The notes under the pieces were generated by a model. It was not told where the DNA came from, searched no databases, and saw nothing but the letters and a program-made list of their open reading frames with translations. A stretch of DNA of 12,037 nt from Bacillota bacterium. GTDB lineage: Bacteria > Bacillota > Clostridia > Clostridiales > Clostridiaceae. The position numbers and the translations under genes are program-made. Below, piece by piece: positions 6,718 to 12,037 of the stretch (positions within the stretch are counted from its first letter, which is position 1; each line of letters begins with the position of its first letter). The DNA is taken from the NCBI GenBank assembly GCA_023440105.1, contig JAEXSY010000377.1:1-12037 (forward strand), written 5' to 3'.

Positions 6718-6744
6718 CTATTTAAAATATTTAAGATAAAAACA

Positions 6745-6785
6745 AAGGCTATAGAGCAGTTTGCTCTATAGCCTTGAATTTTTCC
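6745..6785. terminator. Bidirectional terminator between plsY-like gene and sodA
   Basis: A perfect 14-bp stem (6745-6758 with 6762-6775; arm AAGGCTATAGAGCA) with a tiny loop that probably opens to 5 nt. T-rich DNA follows on the plus strand (6779-6783), and the minus strand reads TTTGTTTTTA past the hairpin. It lies 27 nt after the plsY-like stop and 26 nt beyond the sodA stop, so it serves both genes. Confidence 0.9.
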
Positions 6786-6800
6786 TTTAAAACAAGAAGA

Positions 6801-7418
6801 TTATTTGCTGATAGCTTCTTGATATAGTCTTTCAACCTCAGACCAATTTACTACATTCCAGAAGTTTGAAATATATTCTGGTCTCTTATTTTGATACTTG
6901 AGATAGTATGCATGCTCCCAAACATCTAAGCCTAAGATTGGAATTAATCCTTCTGAAATCGGATTATTTTGGTTAGGTGTAGACATAACATCTACTTCTT
7001 TATTAGGAGTAACTACTAGCCATGCCCAACCACTACCAAATCTAGTTGCTGCAGCTTTTTCGAATACTTCTTTAAATTTATCAAAGCTTCCAAATTTATT
7101 GTTTATTGCCTCTGCTACCTGTCCTGTGGGAGTTCCACCAGCATTTGGTGCAAGCATGTTCCAGAATAAGCTGTGATTATAGTGACCACCACCATTGTTT
7201 ACTACTGCGAGTCTTATGTCTTCTGGAAGTGCATCTAAGTTAGTAAGTAACTCTACTACATCCTTTGAAGCATGCTCTGGATACTTTTCTAGAGCTGTAT
7301 TTAAGTTGTTAACATAGGTCTGATGATGCTTTGAATGATGGATAGTCATTGTAAGTCCATCTATATATGGCTCCAAAGCGTTATAATCATATTTTAAATC
7401 TGGTAATACATGTGTCAT
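6801..7418 (-). CDS. sodA: Superoxide dismutase, Mn/Fe family, manganese-type signature
   Basis: Converts superoxide to oxygen and hydrogen peroxide in the cytoplasm. With the start chosen here it has 205 residues, beginning MTHVLPDLKYDYNALEPYID like other SodA proteins. The four metal ligands are visible: H27 (in IHHSKHHQTYV), H82 (in GGGHYNHSLFW), and D165 and H169 (in DVWEHAYY). The glutamine in NQN (Q150) after the central domain is the Mn-type placement; Fe-type enzymes put it in the N-terminal domain. The frame is open up to an ATG at 7469, but the 17 extra residues are unlike the family, and only the ATG at 7418 has GGAGG at 9 nt. It faces plsY convergently, has its own promoter, and carries a structured leader of about 110 nt. 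It fits protection of an anaerobe from oxygen exposure; metal use is inferred from sequence only. Confidence 0.96.
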   Translation of the reverse strand: MTHVLPDLKYDYNALEPYIDGLTMTIHHSKHHQTYVNNLNTALEKYPEHASKDVVELLTNLDALPEDIRLAVVNNGGGHYNHSLFWNMLAPNAGGTPTGQVAEAINNKFGSFDKFKEVFEKAAATRFGSGWAWLVVTPNKEVDVMSTPNQNNPISEGLIPILGLDVWEHAYYLKYQNKRPEYISNFWNVVNWSEVERLYQEAISK

Positions 7419-7427
7419 TATTAAAAA

Positions 7428-7432
7428 CCTCC
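7428..7432 (-). promoter_or_regulatory. Ribosome binding site that fixes the sodA start
   Basis: GGAGG on the minus strand with a 9-nt spacer to the ATG at 7418. It lies inside the longer open frame starting at 7469, so it decides for the shorter, family-like protein. Confidence 0.85.
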
Positions 7433-7481
7433 ATTCAATCTCGAAAAATTTTGAATATTGTATATGCATTTAATCATAATA

Positions 7482-7521
7482 AAGAGATAAGCTTCATTGA
7501 TGTAAGCTTAGTATATCTCTT
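7482..7521 (-). repeat. Imperfect hairpin at the 5' end of the sodA leader
   Basis: Arms 7482-7494 (AAGAGATAAGCTT) and 7504-7521 pair as 7 bp plus 6 bp, interrupted by a 5-nt bulge (7511-7515), with a 9-nt loop. In the mRNA it starts within about 10 nt of the predicted 5' end. It could stabilise the transcript or be a protein-binding repeat. Confidence 0.5.
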
Positions 7522-7534
7522 AATCGATAGTTTT

Positions 7535-7563
7535 ATTATAAGTTAATTGATAATAATAATCAA
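7535..7563 (-). promoter_or_regulatory. Candidate sodA promoter
   Basis: On the minus strand, TTGATT (7563-7558), 17-nt spacer, perfect TATAAT (7540-7535). The predicted start near 7528 leaves about 110 nt of leader before the ATG at 7418. Confidence 0.65.
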
Positions 7564-7624
7564 TATTATGAGGTCTTCAGTATATTAACTATCTGTAAAT
7601 TTAGCGCTACAGCCCTATAATTGT

Positions 7625-7653
7625 TTGAAATCCCATAGAGGTGTATTTATAAT
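7625..7653 (+). promoter_or_regulatory. Promoter of the coiled-coil protein gene
   Basis: TTGAAA (7625-7630, 5/6), 17-nt spacer, perfect TATAAT (7648-7653), with a second overlapping TATAAT at 7653-7658. The predicted start is near 7660, leaving a leader of about 90 nt. It is divergent from the sodA promoter, about 62 bp away. Confidence 0.75.
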
Positions 7654-7738
7654 ATAATAGTAGCTTATTTTTATATAGTGGTTTATTTAAGGAAAAAGCA
7701 AGGACTAATAACTGATGTTTTGTGATGGAACTTACAAG

Positions 7739-7744
7739 AGGAGG
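7739..7744 (+). promoter_or_regulatory. Ribosome binding site choosing the start of the coiled-coil protein
   Basis: AGGAGG sits 6 nt before the ATG at 7751. The in-frame ATG at 7745 abuts it with no spacer, and the ATG at 7715 has only AAGG at 11 nt. The site therefore favours 7751. Confidence 0.7.
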
Positions 7745-7750
7745 ATGGAA

Positions 7751-8668
7751 ATGTTTATAGACCTAAACTTAAGGCTTGAAAACACTGTGAGAAGGAAGCG
7801 AGAGTGTGATAGGCTCATGGCTAAGCTTAGGGATATAGAAGAGAGGATAAGTAGAGGTAGAGATATTTTACAGGCTCTTGAGATTCAGGAAGTAAAAGAA
7901 AAGGATAATATAGAGCACCTACGAAGATTATCAATAAGTTCACTTATTTATGCTCTTTTATTTTCAGAGGAAGGTGAATTAACCAGGGCAGAGATAAAAT
8001 ACATTGAAATAAAATGTAAAACTGAAGAAAAAAAGGAAGAGTTATTGCTTTTAGAAAAGGAACGCCATGGATTAAAAACCAATTTAGCTGGTTACGAAGG
8101 TGTATATAAAGAATACGAAGAGCTTATGAAGGAAAAAATAAGTTTTACCACTAAGGGTAAGGTGCATGTTAATAGTGAAATATTGAGATTATCTGAAGAG
8201 TTAGCTTTATGCTTATGTTTTATAAAAGAGACTAAAGAGCTGTTAATGGAGATAAAACACCTAACCACTCCTCTAGATAGCTTTATTGAGGCTCTTGAAA
8301 ATATTGATGAGCTGGAGGCCTTAAAAACTGAGAGGGAAAGATTAACTCTCATAAAAAATCTTAGAGATTGTACCTTACAACTAAAGACTAATTTAGGTAC
8401 TATGGTAAGAGATTTAAAAGATATATCTGGTATAGGAAGAGGAAGAGTTAATATCAGTTCCTTTTTAGAGCATATAGCTTTATTTATAGACAAGTCTTTT
8501 TTGGATTTTTACGAGAAAAATGAAATAAAAACTACCATTGAAAAAAGTAAAAGATTTAAAAAAGAGCTGGAGAAAATGCAGAGTTCTATCGAAATAAAGC
8601 TTATAAGAGAGGACGAGGCCTTAGATGATATAAAAAGAAGTAGAATAGCTTATATAGAAGCACTGTAA
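7751..8668 (+). CDS. Uncharacterised coiled-coil protein
   Basis: I do not recognise a named domain. From the chosen ATG it is a 305-residue cytoplasmic-type protein rich in Glu, Lys, Leu and Arg, with no signal peptide, convincing membrane span or catalytic motif. Two predicted coiled-coil stretches (about 8-58 and 80-130) flank SISSLIYALLFSEEGELTRAEIKY (61-84 region), a hydrophobic hinge. This arrangement recalls a poorly described bacterial family with a SLSGLFY...LGSKEEKLEKERQEY-like segment; that is from memory. Residues about 142-225 look helical, then a Gly-rich turn (SGIGRGRVN, 226-234), a hydrophobic helix (about 236-252) and a basic/acidic helix to the end. The frame is also open to ATG 7715 (317 residues), but AGGAGG at 7739 supports 7751. 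It has its own promoter and a shared terminator, so it is a single-gene unit. Neighbours give no functional clue. Confidence 0.85.
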   Translation: MFIDLNLRLENTVRRKRECDRLMAKLRDIEERISRGRDILQALEIQEVKEKDNIEHLRRLSISSLIYALLFSEEGELTRAEIKYIEIKCKTEEKKEELLLLEKERHGLKTNLAGYEGVYKEYEELMKEKISFTTKGKVHVNSEILRLSEELALCLCFIKETKELLMEIKHLTTPLDSFIEALENIDELEALKTERERLTLIKNLRDCTLQLKTNLGTMVRDLKDISGIGRGRVNISSFLEHIALFIDKSFLDFYEKNEIKTTIEKSKRFKKELEKMQSSIEIKLIREDEALDDIKRSRIAYIEAL

Positions 8669-8702
8669 CTATAATAAAATAAATAGGATATTGGACTATA
8701 AC

Positions 8703-8734
8703 AAAAAGTGGACAAATAACATGTCCACTTTTTT
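8703..8734. terminator. Bidirectional terminator between the coiled-coil gene and patB
   Basis: A perfect 12-bp stem (8703-8714 with 8722-8733; arm AAAAAGTGGACA) with a 7-nt loop. The A-run in one arm and six T in the other (8729-8734) give a U-tract on both strands. It lies 35 nt after the coiled-coil stop and 53 nt beyond the minus-strand aminotransferase stop. Confidence 0.92.
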
Positions 8735-8786
8735 ATGCCTTAAAAAAATATGGGTATTATTAATTCTCTTATGGGTAATATCTTAC

Positions 8787-9974
8787 TTATTCCTGAAAAG
8801 CTGAGGCTATCCTACTGAGAGCTTGCTTTAATATAGTTCTTGGACAAGCTATGTTCATTCTTTGAAAGCCGTATCCTAGTTCTCCAAACATGTAACCGTC
8901 ATTTAATGCTACCTTAGCTTTCTTTAGAAGGCTCTCGTTTATTTCTTCTCTATTTAGCCCAGTCCCTCGGAAATCCAGCCATAGAAGATAGGTTCCTTGA
9001 GGTTTAATAACTTTTACTGAGGGAAGATTTTCCTTGAAAAAATCCATAGTGAATTTAACATTATCCTCAAGATATGAAAGGAGAGACTCAAGCCATGGCT
9101 CTCCATAATTATAAGCAGCCTGTACACCAGCAATGCTCAAAGGAGTAGGACCCTGAAGATGAAGTTTATTAAGATATTCTGTAAGTTTTTTTCTAAGGTC
9201 AGGATTTTTTATTATTATGTTTGAGCACTGGAGACCTGCTAGGTTAAAGGTTTTAGTAGGGGCGCTGCAGGTAATACATATATCAGCAAAATAAGGAGAG
9301 ATAGAGGCAAAGGGGATATGCTTATAATTCTTATAAACTAAGTCTCCATGAATTTCATCAGCTATAACAATTATTCCATGCTTTAAGCAGAGCTCTCCTA
9401 AGGCTGTAAGCTCATCTTTAGACCAAACTCTACCTACAGGGTTATGTGGGTTGCATAAAATCAATAGCTTCGTTTTTTCATCAATTAATCCTTCAAGCTC
9501 TTCTAAATTCATCTGGTAGGAATCATCTTTAAAGGCAAGCTCATTTATAACTGGAATTCTTTCGTTTGTTATTATTCCCTTTTTAAAGGGATGATAAACG
9601 GGATCCTGTATAATGATTTTATCTCCAGCTTCTGTAAGACACTGTATAAGCCAGTTAATGGCTGGGACTACTCCTGGAGAGTAGATTATCCATTCTTTTT
9701 TAATTTCATAGCCGTAGCGTCTTTGATTCCAGTTTATTATGGCATTATAATAATCATCGCTGGTTTCTGTATAGCCATATATAGGATGCTTGGCCCTTTC
9801 TATAATAGCTTCAGTGACTTCCTTAGGGGAGGGGAAGTCCATATCTGCTACCCATAAAGGGAGTAAATCCTTTTCTCCATAAATCTTTTCAAGAGAGTCC
9901 CATTTTATTGAGGAGGTATTCTTTCTGTCAATAATACTTTCAAAGTCAAAAGTTTTATCATCTTTATTGTACAT
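8787..9974 (-). CDS. patB: PatB/MalY-type PLP-dependent aminotransferase / cystathionine beta-lyase (C-S lyase)
   Basis: A fold-type I PLP enzyme of the class I/II aminotransferase superfamily. The 395 residues follow the MalY/PatB subgroup: WVADMDFPSP (41-50), PIYGYTE (64-70), YSPGVVPAINW (98-108), QDPVYHPF (123-130), CNPHNPVGRVW (174-184; N178), ADEIHGD (205-211; D206 for the PLP ring nitrogen) and SAPTKTFNLAGLQ with the Schiff-base K241. RMNIACPR near the C terminus supplies the substrate-carboxylate Arg. Relatives mainly cleave C-S bonds (cystathionine to homocysteine, or cysteine to sulfide), so thiol amino-acid metabolism is more likely than true transamination; specificity cannot be fixed from sequence. 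The ATG at 9974 follows AAGGACGGTGA on the minus strand, an anti-SD match with one extra base and usable spacing. There is no methionine gene or S-box next to it. It is a single-gene unit, divergent from murD. Confidence 0.93.
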   Translation of the reverse strand: MYNKDDKTFDFESIIDRKNTSSIKWDSLEKIYGEKDLLPLWVADMDFPSPKEVTEAIIERAKHPIYGYTETSDDYYNAIINWNQRRYGYEIKKEWIIYSPGVVPAINWLIQCLTEAGDKIIIQDPVYHPFKKGIITNERIPVINELAFKDDSYQMNLEELEGLIDEKTKLLILCNPHNPVGRVWSKDELTALGELCLKHGIIVIADEIHGDLVYKNYKHIPFASISPYFADICITCSAPTKTFNLAGLQCSNIIIKNPDLRKKLTEYLNKLHLQGPTPLSIAGVQAAYNYGEPWLESLLSYLEDNVKFTMDFFKENLPSVKVIKPQGTYLLWLDFRGTGLNREEINESLLKKAKVALNDGYMFGELGYGFQRMNIACPRTILKQALSRIASAFQE

Positions 9975-10013
9975 TTTTCTATCACCGTCCTTAAGCTATC
10001 TTTTTATACAATA

Positions 10014-10019
10014 ATTATA
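10014..10019 (-). promoter_or_regulatory. Candidate -10 box for the patB gene
   Basis: A perfect TATAAT on the minus strand, about 40 nt upstream of the ATG. There is no good -35 at 16-18 nt; the nearest TTGACT (10051-10046) is 26 nt away. Promoter location is therefore tentative. Confidence 0.4.
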
Positions 10020-10052
10020 CCTTATGTATTGGTAGAATAATAAGCAGTCAAA

Positions 10053-10061
10053 TGTTATAAT
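10053..10061 (+). promoter_or_regulatory. Extended -10 promoter of murD
   Basis: TGTTATAAT is a perfect TATAAT with the TG extension, and no convincing -35. Predicted start near 10068, giving a 58-nt leader to the ATG at 10126. It is divergent from, and close to, the candidate -10 of the patB gene. Confidence 0.6.
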
Positions 10062-10112
10062 TATTCTGAAACAGGAAAATATGATTAATATAAGAGTTTT
10101 TCTTTTGTATTT

Positions 10113-10117
10113 GGAGG
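10113..10117 (+). promoter_or_regulatory. Ribosome binding site that fixes the murD start
   Basis: GGAGG with an 8-nt spacer to the ATG at 10126. The frame is open to an ATG at 10081, but those 15 residues are unlike MurD and have no comparable site. Confidence 0.85.
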
Positions 10118-10125
10118 TTCTTTTG

Positions 10126-11502
10126 ATGAAAAGAAAATTTCAAGAATTTAAAGATTTTATAAAAGATAAGAATACTGCTGTTGTAGGCATTGGTGTGAGT
10201 AATGTACCTCTTATTAATTTTCTAATAGAATTAGGTGCAGAGGTCACAGCTTTTGATAAGAAGACAGAGGAGCAGCTGGGAGACACAGCCAATGAGCTAA
10301 AGGCTCGTGGGGTTAAACTGGTTCTTGGACAAAGCTATTTAGAAAAATTACAGGGCTATGAAGTAATATTTAAGAGTCCTTCCTTTAGAATAGACAATCC
10401 TGCCTTTCAAAAGGAAAAAGAAAGAGGAGCTTATATAACCTCAGAGATGGAGGAGTTTGTAAGATACTGTCCGGGTAAGATATTTGCAGTTACCGGCAGT
10501 GACGGTAAAACAACAACCACCAGCATAATATATAATCTACTGAAGGAAGAGGGCTATAAGACCTGGGTAGGAGGAAACATAGGAAAACCCTTATTTTCAA
10601 GGATTGAAGAAATGAGTGTGGAAGATAAGGTAGTCCTTGAGCTCTCAAGCTTTCAGCTTATGACCATGAATTCTCCTATAGAAGTGGCCGTAGTAACGAA
10701 TTTAACTCCTAATCATCTTGATATGCATAAGGATATGGATGAGTATATAGATGCTAAGAGGAATATTTTTAAGTATCAGGATAAAGAAGGACTCCTGATA
10801 TTGAACAGAGAGAATGATATTACAGCTTCCTTTGCGTCTGAAGCTAAGGGAAGGGTTAAATTCTTCAGCTCAAAGAGAAATATTGAAGATGGAGGCTGCT
10901 ATAAACAGGGAGCCTTATATATAAATGATAATAAGGTAGTTGATGCAGAGGATATTGTGATTAAGGGTATCCATAATGTAGAAAACTATTTAGCTGCTTT
11001 TTTAGCTGTTGATGGCGAGGTTTCCACTAATACTATGAAAAAGGTAGCTGAAAGCTTCAGAGGAGTCTCTCACAGAAATGAACTGGTTAGAGACCTTAAT
11101 GGGGTTAAATTTTACAATGATTCAATAGGATCAAGTCCAACTAGAACCTTAGCTACTATTTCTGTTTTCAGTAAGCCTGTAATACTCATTGCTGGAGGCT
11201 ATGATAAAAATATTCCTTTCGAGCCTTTAGCTGAGAAAGGATATAAGCAGATCAAGGCATTGGTGCTTTTAGGAGTTACTAAGTATAAGATTAAAGAGGT
11301 TTTTGATAAAGTAATTAAAGAAAATGATCTTGAGCTTCCAATATATTTAACAGAAAGCCTTGAAGAGGCCGTGAAGGTTTCCTTAGATATTTCTAAGGAA
11401 GGAGATAGTGTTGTCCTATCGCCAGCCTGTGCAAGCTTTGATATGTTCCCTAACTTTGAAAAAAGAGGGGAAGCTTTTAGGGAGATTGTAAATAAGCTAT
11501 AG
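10126..11502 (+). CDS. murD: UDP-N-acetylmuramoyl-L-alanine--D-glutamate ligase
   Basis: Adds D-glutamate to UDP-MurNAc-L-Ala with ATP, a cytoplasmic step of peptidoglycan precursor synthesis. The 458 residues match MurD length. The N-terminal nucleotide-fold domain has VGIGVSNVPL and a following acidic residue for UDP-substrate binding. The ATP loop is GSDGKTT (124-130; K128). The central domain has LELSSFQL and TNLTPNHLDMH; K211 (in DAKRNIF) is at the usual carbamylated-lysine position. The C-terminal ligase domain shows HRNE (316-319), NDSIGSSPTRT (N331, D332) in place of the more common NDSKATN, and SPACASFDMF near the end. The start is set by GGAGG at 10113-10117. The gene stands alone with its own promoter and terminator, away from any dcw cluster and just upstream of an rRNA operon, so its expression is probably independent of other mur genes. 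Confidence 0.97.
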   Translation: MKRKFQEFKDFIKDKNTAVVGIGVSNVPLINFLIELGAEVTAFDKKTEEQLGDTANELKARGVKLVLGQSYLEKLQGYEVIFKSPSFRIDNPAFQKEKERGAYITSEMEEFVRYCPGKIFAVTGSDGKTTTTSIIYNLLKEEGYKTWVGGNIGKPLFSRIEEMSVEDKVVLELSSFQLMTMNSPIEVAVVTNLTPNHLDMHKDMDEYIDAKRNIFKYQDKEGLLILNRENDITASFASEAKGRVKFFSSKRNIEDGGCYKQGALYINDNKVVDAEDIVIKGIHNVENYLAAFLAVDGEVSTNTMKKVAESFRGVSHRNELVRDLNGVKFYNDSIGSSPTRTLATISVFSKPVILIAGGYDKNIPFEPLAEKGYKQIKALVLLGVTKYKIKEVFDKVIKENDLELPIYLTESLEEAVKVSLDISKEGDSVVLSPACASFDMFPNFEKRGEAFREIVNKL

Positions 11503-11784
11503 GAGTAAAAGAGATTTATTATGATTAATAGCCTTCTTATGGTTATAAACTTTTAGCAGTGAAAAAAGCAGCTGTTGTTAATTTGAGATGATAAAAGCAA
11601 TCCTTTATGGGTTGCTTTTTTTATGAGAATTTGGCCTGTAATTTTGTTAATTATCTTAGATAGGATAAAAACTCTGCCTAGTGTATCTGTATATAAAAAA
11701 TGAAGAAAAAAGAATAATTTTAAAGTAATAAGAGAATAAATCTGTTCATTGAGAGAATAATAGAAATTATGATGATAATAAAGG
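11503..11784. other. AT-rich spacer between murD and the rRNA promoters
   Basis: Apart from the murD terminator I see no gene. Two tiny frames (11 codons at 11521; 10 codons with a GTG start further on) have no convincing ribosome site. From about 11690 it is strongly A-rich, as upstream (UP-element) regions of rRNA promoters often are. A 9-bp direct repeat AGAGAATAA occurs at 11731-11739 and 11752-11760, 21 bp apart (two helical turns). Confidence 0.5.
11593..11622 (+). terminator. Intrinsic terminator after murD
   Basis: An 11-bp stem with one G-T pair (11593-11603 with 11609-11619; arm AAAAGCAATCC), a 5-nt loop, and T through 11622. It lies about 90 nt after the murD stop and isolates murD from the rRNA promoters. 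Confidence 0.9.
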
Positions 11785-11796
11785 TGATAATATAAT
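11785..11796 (+). promoter_or_regulatory. Upstream rRNA promoter-like box (P1)
   Basis: TGATAATATAAT contains a perfect TATAAT (11791-11796) and is identical to the 12-mer of the downstream promoter at 11883-11894. No convincing -35 is seen (best is TTATGA 11767-11772 at 18 nt). An imperfect hairpin (11797-11820, 4+4 bp around CAAGA) follows at the predicted start. Confidence 0.5.
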
Positions 11797-11836
11797 ATCC
11801 GTCGCCAAGAGCGATGGGATTTGAAGCGAAAAACTG

Positions 11837-11867
11837 GTCAACAAAAAGTAGTAAAAAAGTTGTTGAC
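11837..11867. repeat. Inverted repeat overlapping the -35 of the rRNA promoter
   Basis: GTCAACAA (11837-11844) and its exact complement TTGTTGAC (11860-11867) flank 15 A-rich bases. The right arm contains all but the last base of the -35 TTGACA. It may be a protein site or an early-transcript hairpin of P1 RNA. Confidence 0.55.
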
Positions 11868-11894
11868 ACAAAGAGCTTTAAATGATAATATAAT
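11863..11894 (+). promoter_or_regulatory. Main rRNA operon promoter (P2)
   Basis: A perfect -35 TTGACA (11863-11868) is followed by TGATAATATAAT (11883-11894). The -10 choice is ambiguous: TATAAT (11889-11894) gives a 20-nt spacer, GATAAT (11884-11889) gives 15, and TAATAT (11886-11891) gives 17. The 9-mer TAATCAAGC overlapping the -10 repeats at 11906-11914. The position about 120-140 nt upstream of 16S fits an rRNA promoter. Confidence 0.8.
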
Positions 11895-12007
11895 CAAGCG
11901 GTCAGTAATCAAGCCGCAATGGTCTTTGAAAATTGAACAGAGAACTAAGTTTAGAACAAACACAAACCAGCAATTTTTTTAAGTAATTTTGAGAAGAATC
12001 AAACTTT
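11895..12007 (+). other. 16S rRNA precursor leader
   Basis: Transcribed leader. It has a small GCGG/CCGC hairpin near the start (11898-11901 with 11914-11917) and the box TCTTTGAAAATTGAACAG (11923-11940), a sequence type familiar in clostridial rRNA leaders and spacers and akin to boxA-type antitermination regions. Its last bases are complementary to the 16S 5' end. Confidence 0.75.
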
Positions 12008-12037
12008 TAAATTGAGAGTTTGATCCTGGCTCAGGAC
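12008..12037 (+). rRNA. rrs: 16S ribosomal RNA, 5' end only (runs off window)
   Basis: The universal 5' segment AGAGTTTGATCCTGGCTCAG begins at 12015, equivalent to E. coli position 8, so the mature 5' end is near 12008 (approximate to a few bases). The following GAC fits the Firmicute pattern. The rest lies beyond the window. Confidence 0.95.

Noticed and set aside
7419..7469. 17-residue N-terminal extension of SodA
   Set aside because: Unlike the family N terminus, and the GGAGG for the shorter start lies inside it.
8092..8493. 133-codon minus-strand frame within the coiled-coil gene
   Set aside because: Ser/Leu/Ile/Phe-rich complement of Glu/Lys-rich codons; the opposite strand has the promoter, ribosome site and terminator.
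9591..9857. Plus-strand frame inside the patB gene
   Set aside because: Antisense to a well-conserved PLP enzyme; no start signals.
10081..10125. 15-residue N-terminal extension of MurD
   Set aside because: No ribosome site, and GGAGG directly precedes the ATG at 10126, which gives the family-like start.
11521..11590. Two tiny frames between murD and its terminator
   Set aside because: Only 10-11 codons, poor ribosome-site spacing, no recognisable peptide; most likely 3' untranslated sequence.
11731..11760. AGAGAATAA direct repeat upstream of the rRNA promoters as a regulatory site
   Set aside because: Two copies of a 9-mer in very A-rich DNA can occur by chance; no symmetry or known motif.
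1..12037. Insertion sequence, prophage, CRISPR, toxin-antitoxin or defence island
   Set aside because: No transposase, integrase, regular spaced repeats or paired small genes; all genes but one fall in recognised families and nearly all are housekeeping.

Overview
This 12 kb window looks like ordinary chromosome from a low-GC, anaerobic-type Firmicute, most likely Clostridiaceae or a close relative. The evidence is AT-rich DNA with strong AGGAGG-type ribosome binding sites, a 661-residue class III fructose-1,6-bisphosphatase, a single-chain (alpha2-type) glycyl-tRNA synthetase behind a glycine T-box, and a 16S rRNA 5' end with a clostridial-looking rRNA leader. Genus is inferred; the window holds only about 30 bases of 16S.

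Layout from left to right: (1) 1-1152, the 3' part of lysS, which carries an extra C-terminal tRNA-binding (EMAPII/Trbp-like) domain, closed by a strong terminator. (2) 1153-1431, a small DUF1294 membrane protein on the minus strand that converges on that terminator. (3) 1432-1680, a divergent regulatory region with candidate promoters and an 18-bp perfect palindrome, followed by fbp (1681-3666). (4) 3786-4283, a dCMP deaminase. (5) 4390-4616, a promoter and glycine T-box riboswitch controlling glyQS (4653-6044). (6) 6115-6717, a plsY-type acyltransferase whose motifs 2 and 3 depart from the family pattern. (7) A bidirectional terminator separates it from minus-strand sodA (start 7418). (8) 7751-8668, an unrecognised coiled-coil protein. 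(9) Another bidirectional terminator, then a minus-strand PatB/MalY C-S lyase-type aminotransferase (9974-8787). (10) 10126-11502, murD, apparently monocistronic. (11) 11503-12007, an AT-rich rRNA control region with tandem promoter-like boxes and a leader, then the first bases of a 16S rRNA gene.

Nearly every gene appears to be its own transcription unit, with its own promoter and often its own hairpin. The content is housekeeping: two aminoacyl-tRNA synthetases, gluconeogenesis, pyrimidine deoxynucleotides, phospholipid and peptidoglycan synthesis, oxidative defence and thiol amino-acid metabolism. I see no mobile element, CRISPR array, tRNA, phage or defence module. No clearly new system is present. 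The best leads are the LysRS-Trbp fusion, the unassigned coiled-coil protein, the operator-like palindrome at fbp, the glycine T-box without a classical terminator, the divergent PlsY, and the repeat architecture of the rRNA control region.
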